Part shown: one piece after another, positions 7,902-16,102 of the stretch | Numbering within the stretch: position 1 is the first letter of the stretch | How the letters are laid out: every line of letters begins with the position of its first letter | DNA from: Occallatibacter sp. | GTDB taxonomy: Bacteria > Acidobacteriota > Terriglobia > Terriglobales > Acidobacteriaceae | Length of the DNA: 42,747 nucleotides | Reading direction: 5' to 3' | Assembly (NCBI GenBank): GCA_031296215.1 | Contig: JARLGE010000066.1 | Location: forward strand, 1 to 42,747 | Translations under genes and position numbers: made by a program | Notes under the pieces: model-generated | What the model was told of the DNA's origin: nothing | Databases searched by the model: none | Seen by the model: only the letters and a program-made list of their open reading frames with translations

Positions 7902-10900
7902 ATGCCGACCATTACCGATCCAGCACTCCTTCTGATTGCGCCATGTTCGCTTTTGTTCGGCGCTCTGCTGCAGATTCTTGTAGCGCGGCTCTGTTCTGCC
8001 CGAACGAAAGGAATTCTGGCCGTTCTCGCCTGCCTGCCTGCGGTCGCCGCCGTAGCCGGCATGGTGCGCCTGGTGCAGGCGGGAAGGTCGGTCGAGCTCA
8101 ATCTGCTGCAATGGGATGGACCGCTCGCTCTTGTCTTCCACGTAGACGCGCTCAGCGTCCTGTTTGCCTTTATGGGGGCAAGCATTGGCGCGTTGGTGCT
8201 CTTGTATTCGGTCGCGTATATGGCTCACGACCGGTCCGCGACCCGCTTCTATTGCACGATGCAGCTGTTCATCGGCGGATTCATCGCGCTTGTCTATAGC
8301 GCCAACCTGTTTCTGCTCTACCTGTGCTGGGAATTGATCGGACTGTGCTCCTTCAGCCTGGTCGGCTTTTGGTACACCAACCGCGAGGCCGTTGCGGGCG
8401 CGCGCAAGGTCCTGTTGATGACCCACATCGCCGGATACGGCCTGCTGGCGGCCATCCTGATCATCTTCCACCGCACTGGAAGCGCCTTGTGGACCGATCC
8501 CGCCGTGGCGCGCAGCTTCACCGGTGGTGTCTTTGTGTTGATGCTGGCCGCGCTGATGGCCAAGTCTGTGCAGGTGCCTCTGCACACCTGGATTCCAGAG
8601 GCAATGGCGGCGCCAACCCCGGTAAGTTCCCTGCTTCATGCTGCATGTTATGTCACCGCCGGCGTGTACCTTGCCGCGCGCATGCACAGCTTTGGCACGT
8701 GGCCGGCCGCCTGGGGCGCAACTCTCGTGTGGGTGGGCGTCATCACCATGACAGTTGGCGTGATGTACGCCATGGTTCAGACCGATTTGAAGCGCATGCT
8801 TGCCTTCTCCACGGTGAGTCAGATCGGATACATGATGATGGGCCTGGGAATCGGTACGCCGCTGGCCATCGTCGCCGGCCTGCTCCATTGCCTCAATCAC
8901 GGATTCTTCAAAGGAGGCCTGTTCCTGAACGCCGGCGCGGTGCAGCACGCCGCGGGTACGCGCGACATGAACCAACTCGGCGGCCTCGCCGCACGCATGC
9001 CGCGCACCACGCTGTGGTGGCTGATCGGGGTGGGCAACATGGCCGGTATCCCCCTGATGAGCGGCTTCGTCAGCAAGTGGATGCTGTACGCCGCGGCTTT
9101 GCAAGCAGGATGGGCCGTTCCCGCCATGGTGGCCTGGGTGGTTAGCCTGGGCACGGTCTTCCTTTGCGCAAAGGCGACCAGTGCGGTGTTCCTGGGGCCG
9201 CTGACGGAAAAGACCATGGACGCCCATGAGGCTCCGGCCACCATGCAGTGGGGCATGGGACTGATGGCCGCGGGAAGCATTGTCCTGGGCATCGCGCCGC
9301 AGTTGGCCGTGAACTACCTTCTCAATCCGATTCTGGGCGCACTTTCGCTTGGCGCGGGCTTGCAGGTAACGTGGTTTGGACTGTTCGCCGGCGCCGGAAG
9401 CTTCTCGACCACCGGCGGTCTGGTGCTGGCTCTGGTTTCGCTGATTCTGGGCGGCATAATCTACGCCATTGCCTACGTGGCGCGCCCGGCCACTGCCACA
9501 GCCCAAGTCTCAGGAGGTCCGGCGCTGGCCACCGCGGGCGGCGGAATCTTTACCGGCGGCGAGCCTTTGTCCGACCAGGGAAGGCTTACGGCCGGCGACT
9601 TCTCCGATATATTCCTGCAGAACTGGCATGAGTTCTTTCGCTGGACCAATGTGGATCGTGTCTACCTGGGCATCTGGCGCGGTTTGCAGGCGGCTTCGCG
9701 CGTGCTGGGCGTCGCGGTCTGCTGGATGGAGCGGCGGGCCACGGTTCTCGTCGTCCTGTTGGCGGCGGTGGTCTTTGTATTTGTTCGCTGGATCGCAGAT
9801 AGTACTCCGGGTTCCTATGAAGGCGGCATAGCTCCCATGCCTCCTCTCATGATTGCCGCCTGCGCAGTGGCCGCAGTGGCACTGGTTCTTGCTGCGCTGG
9901 CCAGCTCAGTTAGCCGCAAGCGCGCGCCGTTGATGCTGTTGATTGGCGCCTCCACAGTTGCCGGTCTGCTTTCTACCGCGCCTCGGCTTCGCCTTGGACT
10001 GCTGGAACTCGGCGCGCTTCTGACCGTTGTGCTGGTCTGGCAGACGGCGCGAACGCAAGCAGCCAAACTCACCTATCTGGCTGTGGTTCTCATCTCCTCC
10101 GGGACGATGGTGGCGAGCGAGTTGTTCAACAACCCGGCGCAACAACATTGGCCGCGAGCCCTGATGCTGACCAGCATCTGTGTCAAGCTGGCTGCGGTGC
10201 CAATGTTCTTTTGGCTGCTCAGTCTGGCCGATGAACTGCCCTCTCTGGTGCTCGGACTCATCATCGCAGTTGTCGATATGGCGGCCTTCGGCGAATTCTT
10301 CACCGGCGTGATGAATATCAACAGCGCGCTGACTCCTCAACCGTTGTGGCTCTACGCAGCGGTCTTCACCTCGTTGCTCGCCGCTCTTCTGATGCTCACG
10401 CAGCGCAGTCTCAAGCGGTTGCTGGTTCTCTCCACTGTCGAGGATGTTGGCTTCCTGTTGCTCGGGCTGGCCTCCGTCAGCATTCTTGGAATGACTGGCG
10501 TAATCATTGCCGCCTCAACCCACGCATTGGCCAAGGCTCTCTTATTCATCTGCCTCAGCGGTCCCGAGGCAGCCGGCGCGCTCGATGGTGAACACACTGG
10601 ATTGGCCAGCCGCTACCCCGTCAGCGCCTTCGGCTTCCTGTTCGGAATGCTCGCCATGCTGGGCGTGCCACCGACGCTCGGATTCATCGGGCGCTGGCGG
10701 CTCTATGAGACCGCATTGCAAATCAGCCCAATTCTGCTGACGGTCTTTGTTCTATCGTCCATCCTCGCGCTCATCGCATATGTACTGGCGTTGACCCGCG
10801 TATGGTGGGGTCCGGCGCAGGGCTCCGATCCGCCGCTGGCCACTTCGCCAGAAGGTGCCGCGCTTCCGATGAAGGAGCCGCTGGTTCTGCAAGGCGTGAT

Positions 10901-10979
10901 CGTGGTGCTTGTAGCCTTGTTGCTGGTTGGCGGTCTTTGGCCCAGCCTGATCGGAATGCTCGTTGGGGGTAGGCCATGA
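7902..10979 (+). CDS. Fused double antiporter-like membrane subunit of group 4 hydrogenase (CooM-like; NuoL + NuoN/HyfF)
   Basis: 1025 residues from the ATG at 7902, preferred over TTG at 7899 because GGGAGG ends five bases upstream. Two complex I antiporter-like modules are fused. Module 1 (about 1-500) is NuoL-like with the key charged residues in place: E144 (CWELIGLCSF), K221 (AKSVQVPLHTW), K337 (HGFFKGGLF) and K392 (GFVSKWMLY). Module 2 (about 640-1025) is NuoN/HyfF-like with E702, K762 (KLAAVPMFFWL), K878 (HALAKALLF) and R931 (GFIGRWRLY). It has Phe where FHxWL normally has His, and Arg at the last position instead of Lys. A soluble linker of about 100 residues lies between. It would move H+ or Na+ across the membrane, driven by the hydrogenase. 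CooM of CO-linked hydrogenases is the closest known design. Confidence 0.9.
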   Translation: MPTITDPALLLIAPCSLLFGALLQILVARLCSARTKGILAVLACLPAVAAVAGMVRLVQAGRSVELNLLQWDGPLALVFHVDALSVLFAFMGASIGALVLLYSVAYMAHDRSATRFYCTMQLFIGGFIALVYSANLFLLYLCWELIGLCSFSLVGFWYTNREAVAGARKVLLMTHIAGYGLLAAILIIFHRTGSALWTDPAVARSFTGGVFVLMLAALMAKSVQVPLHTWIPEAMAAPTPVSSLLHAACYVTAGVYLAARMHSFGTWPAAWGATLVWVGVITMTVGVMYAMVQTDLKRMLAFSTVSQIGYMMMGLGIGTPLAIVAGLLHCLNHGFFKGGLFLNAGAVQHAAGTRDMNQLGGLAARMPRTTLWWLIGVGNMAGIPLMSGFVSKWMLYAAALQAGWAVPAMVAWVVSLGTVFLCAKATSAVFLGPLTEKTMDAHEAPATMQWGMGLMAAGSIVLGIAPQLAVNYLLNPILGALSLGAGLQVTWFGLFAGAGSFSTTGGLVLALVSLILGGIIYAIAYVARPATATAQVSGGPALATAGGGIFTGGEPLSDQGRLTAGDFSDIFLQNWHEFFRWTNVDRVYLGIWRGLQAASRVLGVAVCWMERRATVLVVLLAAVVFVFVRWIADSTPGSYEGGIAPMPPLMIAACAVAAVALVLAALASSVSRKRAPLMLLIGASTVAGLLSTAPRLRLGLLELGALLTVVLVWQTARTQAAKLTYLAVVLISSGTMVASELFNNPAQQHWPRALMLTSICVKLAAVPMFFWLLSLADELPSLVLGLIIAVVDMAAFGEFFTGVMNINSALTPQPLWLYAAVFTSLLAALLMLTQRSLKRLLVLSTVEDVGFLLLGLASVSILGMTGVIIAASTHALAKALLFICLSGPEAAGALDGEHTGLASRYPVSAFGFLFGMLAMLGVPPTLGFIGRWRLYETALQISPILLTVFVLSSILALIAYVLALTRVWWGPAQGSDPPLATSPEGAALPMKEPLVLQGVIVVLVALLLVGGLWPSLIGMLVGGRP

Positions 10980-11524
10980 ACCTCTGGAATCGACTGATGT
11001 GCTACAGCCGCCGCCGCAGCCCCTGGCTCTTTCACATGAACGGGGGCAGTTGCAACGGCTGCGATATCGAGTTGATCGCCAGCCTCACCCCTCGTTACGA
11101 CGCCGAGCAGTTGGGAGTGCGCCTCGAGGGAAGTCCCCGCCACGCCGATATTCTCTGCATCACGGGACCCATAACCCACAACGCGGTGAATCCCATTAAA
11201 ACCGTCTACGATCAGGTTTGCGGACCCAAGGCTGTGGTCGCAATCGGCTCCTGTCCGGCTACGACCAATGTTTTCATTGACAGCCGCACCCTGGCAGGGC
11301 CGCTCAATCTCCATATCCCCGTCGATGTCTTTGTTCCCGGTTGCCCGCCGCGCCCCGACGCCATTATCCAGGGCGTGGCCAAGGCGGCCGAGATACTGGC
11401 CGAGAGAGCGGCGAAAAAGTTGCCCGTCGAGCCTGTCGTCATGCCTTTGGTCGGGCCGGGATGCGGTGGCGCTTGCGGATGCACGGCCGCGGACAAATCC
11501 GGAGCCAAGGAGGCCCAGCCATGA
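10976..11524 (+). CDS. Group 4 [NiFe]-hydrogenase small subunit (NuoB/CooL/HyfI-like)
   Basis: 182 residues, starting by ATGA overlap with the preceding gene. It binds the proximal [4Fe-4S] cluster that passes electrons to the NiFe site, through C-N-G-C (in NGGSCNGCDIEL), GSCPAT and PGCPPRPDAI, the standard oxidored_q6 ligands. There is no signal peptide; the subunit sits on the cytoplasmic side of the complex. After the core, the C-terminus carries a short Cys-rich patch, GPGCGGACGC, followed by a charged tail. That patch is not needed for the known cluster and its purpose is unclear. The gene lies between the fused antiporter gene and the NuoH-like gene. Confidence 0.93.
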   Translation: MNLWNRLMCYSRRRSPWLFHMNGGSCNGCDIELIASLTPRYDAEQLGVRLEGSPRHADILCITGPITHNAVNPIKTVYDQVCGPKAVVAIGSCPATTNVFIDSRTLAGPLNLHIPVDVFVPGCPPRPDAIIQGVAKAAEILAERAAKKLPVEPVVMPLVGPGCGGACGCTAADKSGAKEAQP

Positions 11525-12435
11525 ATCTGACCACCGCACTGGCGCGCCTGCTCATCTTTCCCGGACTCCTTTTCGCCGTGCCTGCGGCGTGGTTCTTCCT
11601 TTGGGTAGAACGCAAAGCCGTTGCATTGATGCAGGGGCGCATTGGCCCTCCCTTCATGCAGCCGTTCTACGATTTCATCAAGCTGCTGGGCAAGAGCACG
11701 CCCCCTCGCAGCGGAGTAAGCGGCCTGCTGATGAAGATGTGGCCGCTGATTGCGGTGTCGGCGGCGGCTGGAGCGGTTGGGCTGCTGCCCGTGCTGCCCT
11801 CCTCCGGCGGCTTCGAGGGCGACCTGATCCTGCTCCTGGCCCTGCTCGAACTCCCCTCCATTTGCATCATCGCCGCCGGCTTCTCTTCGCGCTCCATCTT
11901 CGGCGAGATCGGGTCGGCGCGCGAGGCCGCCTTGAGCGTCTCCTATAACGTGGTCTTCCTTCTGGCCATTGTTTCCATTGCGGCGTCGCAGCATACCTTC
12001 CGGCTCGAAGCCCTGGCGGGACTGCCGACCTCGCCGCTGCATTGGCTTGGCGTGGTTGCGATTCTGGTGTGCCTGCCCGCCAAGCTGCATATCAATCCTT
12101 TCTCCCTACCCAACGCAGAACAGGAGATCTACTCCGGACCCATGACCGAATACGCCGGCCCCGAACTGGCCATGTGGGAGCTGTCCCATGGTCTTGAGTG
12201 GGTCGCGGCTACCGGCCTGGTGGCCACGCTGGCCGCTCCCCATCTCACGCTCTGGTGGCTCGCCGCCCTCGTCTTCGTTGGACTTTCCTTCGCGGTGGTT
12301 TTGCTCTTGTCGGCGGTTGCCGCCGCAACCGCGCGCTTGGCCATCGATACGACGGTGCGGTTTTACTGGCAATGTACCCTGATCTTCGCGGTCCTCGCCA
12401 TCTCCTCCGCGCTCTTCATGAGGATTCGATCATGA
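11521..12435 (+). CDS. Group 4 hydrogenase membrane anchor subunit (NuoH/CooK/HyfC-like)
   Basis: 304 residues from the ATG at 11521, which overlaps the stop of the small subunit; an upstream in-frame start at 11341 lies inside that gene. About eight hydrophobic segments are visible. NuoH signatures are WVERKAVALMQGRIGPPFMQ near residue 29, EIGSAREAALSVSYN, and INPFSLPNAEQEIYSGPMTE with acidic residues. The protein docks the hydrogenase module to the antiporter module and forms part of the coupling channel. It is shorter than true complex I NuoH at the N-terminus, as is usual for hydrogenase relatives. Its stop overlaps the next start (ATGA). Confidence 0.93.
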   Translation: MNLTTALARLLIFPGLLFAVPAAWFFLWVERKAVALMQGRIGPPFMQPFYDFIKLLGKSTPPRSGVSGLLMKMWPLIAVSAAAGAVGLLPVLPSSGGFEGDLILLLALLELPSICIIAAGFSSRSIFGEIGSAREAALSVSYNVVFLLAIVSIAASQHTFRLEALAGLPTSPLHWLGVVAILVCLPAKLHINPFSLPNAEQEIYSGPMTEYAGPELAMWELSHGLEWVAATGLVATLAAPHLTLWWLAALVFVGLSFAVVLLLSAVAAATARLAIDTTVRFYWQCTLIFAVLAISSALFMRIRS

Positions 12436-12857
12436 ACATTCTCACCATGCTGTGGAGGAATCTGTGGGGCGGCAACCGGACGTTGCGCTTTCCCGCGCGC
12501 CCCAAGGTGAGTGAGGGCTACCGGGGCCTGGTCCGGTTCGATCCTGAGCTGTGCACCGGCTGCGCGATCTGCAGATTCCGCTGTACCGCGCGCGCCATCG
12601 AGTTTCGCGCCGGCAAAGGCGAATTTGTGTGGAGCTACGATCCCGGGCATTGTACTTTTTGCGGGCGCTGCGTGGAAGGCTGCAAAACCCATGCGCTCAG
12701 CCAGGACCCTGTCTGTCCGCCCGTGTATCTGAACATCGGCGAGTTGAAGAACTCCTACACCGTGGCGCGCAAGACGCCTGCTCCCAAGTCCGGCGCTGCG
12801 ACCCCGCCAGCGACTGAAAGCAAGGCCGCCGATACTGCCCCTGGAGGCACACAATGA
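12432..12857 (+). CDS. Group 4 hydrogenase polyferredoxin subunit (NuoI/CooX/HyfH-like)
   Basis: 141 residues from the ATG at 12432, coupled to the preceding stop. Two [4Fe-4S] sites are visible: CTGCAICRFRC around residue 38 and CTFCGRCVEGC around residue 74. In both, the fourth ligand is followed by Thr or Lys rather than the usual Pro. The protein passes electrons from a soluble donor, in relatives a ferredoxin, to the small subunit. The C-terminal about 35 residues are a low-complexity Ala/Pro/Lys/Thr tail without clear structure. Confidence 0.92.
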   Translation: MNILTMLWRNLWGGNRTLRFPARPKVSEGYRGLVRFDPELCTGCAICRFRCTARAIEFRAGKGEFVWSYDPGHCTFCGRCVEGCKTHALSQDPVCPPVYLNIGELKNSYTVARKTPAPKSGAATPPATESKAADTAPGGTQ

Positions 12858-13288
12858 ACGTACTTGAGGCTGTACCGAAAGAGAACATTCTTGAGCGCAT
12901 CCCGGAAAAGCTGGGGGTTGCGGATCGCTGGATTGAGAAAGGCGGCGTGCACTGGCTGTCCCCAGGCGCATTGAAAGTGCGCGAACTTGCCTTGGAAATG
13001 AACGCCTGCCATGCCCGCTTTGTCACCATTACTGCTTACCAGTTGCCGGGCGACCAAGGCTTCCGGCTGGAGTATCACTGGGACCTCGATGGCCAGTTGC
13101 TCGGCTTCCCGTTTCTGCTTGCCGGCAATTCCATCGAGAGCATCTACGACCTGTCCGAGGCCGTGGACTGGATTGAGCGCGAGATTCACGAAGGCTTCGC
13201 CATCGACTTCCTGGGACGCGAGTACGAACCGCTGCTTCTGCGCCAGGGAGACAAGGCGGGAGTGAACCTGCGCGAGGAGCTCCTATGA
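12854..13288 (+). CDS. Group 4 hydrogenase NuoC-like subunit (CooU / HyfG N-terminal part)
   Basis: 144 residues. It matches the 30-kDa NuoC family in its C-terminal half, where EREIHEGFAIDFLGREYEPL corresponds to the complex I signature around ERE.wD.fGi.F.gHP. In formate hydrogenlyase-type enzymes this module is fused to the large subunit; here it is a separate gene, as in CooU-CooH. It supports assembly of the small and large subunits and has no cofactor of its own. The start overlaps the previous stop and its own stop overlaps the large-subunit start. Confidence 0.9.
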   Translation: MNVLEAVPKENILERIPEKLGVADRWIEKGGVHWLSPGALKVRELALEMNACHARFVTITAYQLPGDQGFRLEYHWDLDGQLLGFPFLLAGNSIESIYDLSEAVDWIEREIHEGFAIDFLGREYEPLLLRQGDKAGVNLREELL

Positions 13289-14367
13289 GCTACAAAATTC
13301 CCATGGGTCCGTACCACCCCGCGTTGGAAGAGCCTTACAAGCTGGATATGATCTGCGAAGGCGAAAGGGTTTCCGACGCCAAACTGCATATCGGATTCAA
13401 CTTCCGCGGTATCGAGCATCTGGCGGAAACCCGCAACTACATTCAGGTCATCGCGCTGATGGAGCGCGTGTGCGGAATCTGCTCGAACATCCACACACTC
13501 ACGCTTTGCCAGGCCATGGAGCAGTTGACCGGCCAGGAGCCGCCGCCGCGCGCGCTGTATATTCGCGTCGTCATGGCGGAACTGGAGCGTCTGCACTCCC
13601 ATGTGCTCTGGGCGGGCATCGCAGCCAAGCTCATGGGCTTCAAGACCATGTTCATGACCTGCTTCGAGATCCGCGAAAAGGTCATGGATGTGCTTCAGGC
13701 AATTTCCGGCAACCGCGTCAACTACTCGATGAACAGGATTGGCGGGGTCAATCGCGATATCGACGATCCGCTTGCGGTACTGGCCATGGTTGAGCAACTG
13801 GAGCGCGAGATGGTCCGCACCGTCATCCCCATCTTTACCACCAGCACGACGGCGAGGATGCGCTGTGCCGGCATCGGAGTCCTCACCCATGAGAAGGCTA
13901 TCTCTTGCGGTGTGGTAGGGCCCGCGGCAAGGGCTTCCGGGGTGCCCCAGGATCTTCGTCGCGCCGCGCCCTACGCGGCCTACTCCGAACTCGAATTCGA
14001 CGTGCCGGTCGAGAAGGATGGCGACGTGCGCGCACGCCTGCTGGTGCGGGCGCTGGAGATTATGGAGAGCTGCCGCATCCTTCGCCAGGCACTCGCCAAG
14101 ATGCCGTCCGGCGAGTTCCACACCGGAGAGGGGAAAATCGTTTTTTCCACGGGAACGGCCACGAGCCGCGTCGAGGCGCCGCGCGGAGAAGTGATGTACA
14201 GTGTTTCGTGGAAAGAGAATTCCAGAAATCCGAGCCGAGTGCACGTCCGCACGCCGACGTTCGCAAACATGCCGGCGATCCGCTGGATGGTGATTGGGGC
14301 CCGGCTTGCCGATACACCCTTGATCCAGGCCTCCATCGACCCCTGCTACTCGTGCACCGACAGGTAG
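13285..14367 (+). CDS. Group 4 [NiFe]-hydrogenase catalytic large subunit (CooH/HyfG/EchE-like), no C-terminal extension
   Basis: 360 residues. All four NiFe cysteines are present, R61-V-C63-G-I-C66 and D352-P-C354-Y-S-C357, so this is a hydrogenase and not the Cys-lacking NuoD of complex I or an Ehr protein. Translation ends with CTDR and a TAG. In precursors such as E. coli HycE, the maturation protease cuts directly after that Arg, so this subunit is encoded in already mature form; CooH and some Ech proteins are reported to share this. With CooM-like and separate CooU-like partners, group 4c or a nearby branch is most likely, but the subgroup needs a tree. No CO dehydrogenase gene (cooS/cooF) is in the window. 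Confidence 0.93.
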   Translation: MSYKIPMGPYHPALEEPYKLDMICEGERVSDAKLHIGFNFRGIEHLAETRNYIQVIALMERVCGICSNIHTLTLCQAMEQLTGQEPPPRALYIRVVMAELERLHSHVLWAGIAAKLMGFKTMFMTCFEIREKVMDVLQAISGNRVNYSMNRIGGVNRDIDDPLAVLAMVEQLEREMVRTVIPIFTTSTTARMRCAGIGVLTHEKAISCGVVGPAARASGVPQDLRRAAPYAAYSELEFDVPVEKDGDVRARLLVRALEIMESCRILRQALAKMPSGEFHTGEGKIVFSTGTATSRVEAPRGEVMYSVSWKENSRNPSRVHVRTPTFANMPAIRWMVIGARLADTPLIQASIDPCYSCTDR

Positions 14368-14369
14368 CG

Positions 14370-14406
14370 CAGGCATGAGAAGAGATGCCTGACGCTTCAG
14401 AAGCGT
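14370..14406 (+). terminator. Two adjacent hairpins after the group 4 hydrogenase operon
   Basis: CAGGCAT (14370-14376) pairs with ATGCCTG (14385-14391), and directly after it ACGCTT (14392-14397) pairs with AAGCGT (14401-14406). They begin three bases after the stop of the large subunit. The downstream sequence TACTCTGCTT is only mildly T-rich, so a terminator or a 3'-end stabiliser is plausible, not certain. Confidence 0.45.
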
Positions 14407-14414
14407 TACTCTGC

Positions 14415-14435
14415 TTGACATTTGCGCCGGCGCAA
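14415..14435 (+). promoter_or_regulatory. TTGACA box next to a perfect palindrome upstream of trpB
   Basis: A consensus -35 hexamer TTGACA (14415-14420) is followed after one base by the 14-base perfect palindrome TTGCGCCGGCGCAA (14422-14435). That places a possible operator inside the -35/-10 spacer. No good -10 hexamer follows at 16-18 bases, so promoter activity is unproven. The trpB ATG is 130 bases downstream. Confidence 0.35.
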
Positions 14436-14564
14436 GGGAGGCGATGGAGAAGATCGGTGCTGAAAAGCGCCCCGTCGCGATGCTATTTGTTGCGAAGCTG
14501 CCACTGAAAGACGCTCCTGTAAACTGAATAGTTCCCCATTTTGGGCAAGCGGACAGGAGGCCCC

Positions 14565-15782
14565 ATGGCATCGGTAATTCTTCCAGCAGGACAAATGGAT
14601 TCATCGGAGTCGCGGCCGGGGCGGTTTGGCGTTTATGGCGGCAGGTATGTGCCGGAGACGCTGATGGCGGCGCTGGTGGAACTGGAGCACGAGTACGACC
14701 TCGCCAAAAACGACGCGGCGTTTCAGGCGGAGCTGGCCGGCCTCTTGAAAGACTACGCGGGGCGGCCGACGCCGCTTTACTTTGCCAAGCGGCTCACGGA
14801 GCAACTTGGCGGGGCAAGGATCTATCTGAAGCGCGAGGACCTGCTGCACACCGGGGCGCACAAGATCAACAATGCGCTGGGGCAGGGCCTCTTGGCCAAG
14901 CGGATGGGCAAAAAGCGCATCATTGCCGAAACGGGCGCGGGCCAGCACGGCGTGGCTACGGCAACGGTGTGCGCGTTGCTGGGCTTGGAGTGCGTCGTCT
15001 ACATGGGCGATGTGGACATGGCGCGGCAGGAGCTGAACGTGCTGCGCATGCGGCTGCTGGGGGCGGAGGTGCGCGGGGTGTCTGCGGGGTCGAAGACGCT
15101 GAAGGACGCGATCAGCGAGGCGATGCGGGACTGGGTTACCAATGTGCGGACCACGTATTATCTGCTGGGCTCGGCGCTTGGGGCGCATCCTTATCCGACC
15201 ATGGTGCGCGACTTTCATCGCTGCATCGGCCGCGAGATCAAAGAACAGATCCTGGAGAAAGAAGGCCAGTTGCCGACGGCGGTGATCGCCTGCGTGGGCG
15301 GCGGGTCGAACGCGATTGGCGCCTTCTACGAGTTCATTCCGGAGAGACAAGTCCGGTTGATCGGCGTGGAGGCCGGCGGGCGCGGCACGGCGCTGGGCCA
15401 GCACGCGGCGCGCTTCAGCGGCGGGTCGCCGGGGGTTTTGCAAGGCACGTATTCTTACGTTTTGCAGGATGAAAACGGGCAGATTGCGCTGACGCATTCG
15501 GTTTCGGCGGGCCTCGACTATGCCTCGATCGGGCCGGAGCACGCGGCGCTGCACGATTCGGGACGCGCGGAGTACGTCTCGCAGGACGATGCGGCGGCGC
15601 TCGACGCGGTGGTGCGGCTGGCGCGTACGGAGGGAATTCTGCCGGCGCTGGAAAGCGCGCACGCGGTGGCCGAGGCGTTGAAGATGGCTCCTACGATGGC
15701 GGCCCATGACATACTGGTGGTGAATCTTTCTGGACGCGGCGACAAGGATATGGGCATCCTGGCGCGGGAGTTGAAATTATAG
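14565..15782 (+). CDS. trpB: Tryptophan synthase beta subunit
   Basis: 405 residues from the ATG at 14565, chosen because AGGAGG (14555-14560) lies four bases upstream; a TTG at 14541 is the only earlier start. It condenses indole with L-serine to form L-tryptophan using pyridoxal phosphate. The Schiff-base lysine is K100 in [10 protein letters not shown], the phosphate-binding loop is [10 protein letters not shown], and [12 protein letters not shown] and YVGQ-type substrate residues are conserved. The length is typical of TrpB1. It opens the aromatic amino acid cluster and is separated from trpA by a small membrane-protein gene, which is unusual because trpB and trpA are usually adjacent. 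Confidence 0.97.
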   Translation: MASVILPAGQMDSSESRPGRFGVYGGRYVPETLMAALVELEHEYDLAKNDAAFQAELAGLLKDYAGRPTPLYFAKRLTEQLGGARIYLKREDLLHTGAHKINNALGQGLLAKRMGKKRIIAETGAGQHGVATATVCALLGLECVVYMGDVDMARQELNVLRMRLLGAEVRGVSAGSKTLKDAISEAMRDWVTNVRTTYYLLGSALGAHPYPTMVRDFHRCIGREIKEQILEKEGQLPTAVIACVGGGSNAIGAFYEFIPERQVRLIGVEAGGRGTALGQHAARFSGGSPGVLQGTYSYVLQDENGQIALTHSVSAGLDYASIGPEHAALHDSGRAEYVSQDDAAALDAVVRLARTEGILPALESAHAVAEALKMAPTMAAHDILVVNLSGRGDKDMGILARELKL

Positions 15783-15815
15783 TGGGGCCTATTCAAAGGC
15801 GAGGAGCTAAGAGCA

Positions 15816-16028
15816 ATGACATATTTCGGACCAGTTGCTCAGGCCGCTAATGGTGGACAAGGCAGTCCAACGTTCGATCTGGCTGTCGGTTTCGCAGTTC
15901 TTGCACTCACTTGGGTTGGTTTCTTTAGGAAAAAGGAGCGCAAGAAGACAATAGTGTGGATTGCAATCGGCATTAGTGCAATCTGCGGGGTATTCATTTA
16001 TTCAGGTGTGACGGAGTTGATTCGATAG
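15816..16028 (+). CDS. Small two-helix membrane protein between trpB and trpA
   Basis: 70 residues, with GAGGAG (15801-15806) nine bases before the ATG, so it looks genuinely translated. The sequence shows a short polar N-terminus, a hydrophobic segment at about 22-37, a basic loop FRKKERKKT and a second hydrophobic segment at about 46-65. This suggests an inner-membrane hairpin with the basic loop in the cytoplasm. No family is recognised. Its base composition is clearly more AT-rich than the flanking trp genes, so it may be a later insertion into the operon. No link to tryptophan synthesis can be shown. Confidence 0.6.
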   Translation: MTYFGPVAQAANGGQGSPTFDLAVGFAVLALTWVGFFRKKERKKTIVWIAIGISAICGVFIYSGVTELIR

Positions 16029-16066
16029 TTCACGTGCGAGTTTCATGACAAGGACGGCGAGTTAGC

Positions 16067-16081
16067 CACGGCTTTGCCGTG
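16067..16081 (+). other. Short perfect hairpin upstream of trpA
   Basis: CACGGC (16067-16072), loop TTT and GCCGTG (16076-16081) form a six-pair stem that ends 21 bases before the trpA ATG. It could fold in the message and affect trpA translation, or be a relic of the hairpin repeats seen elsewhere in the window. There is no T-run, so a terminator is unlikely. Confidence 0.4.
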
Positions 16082-16102
16082 ATGGCAAGTTGGCGGGCAT
16101 TC

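Noticed and set aside
14601-15707. 368-codon antisense frame over trpB
   Set aside because: Arg-rich shadow translation of a well-recognised gene.
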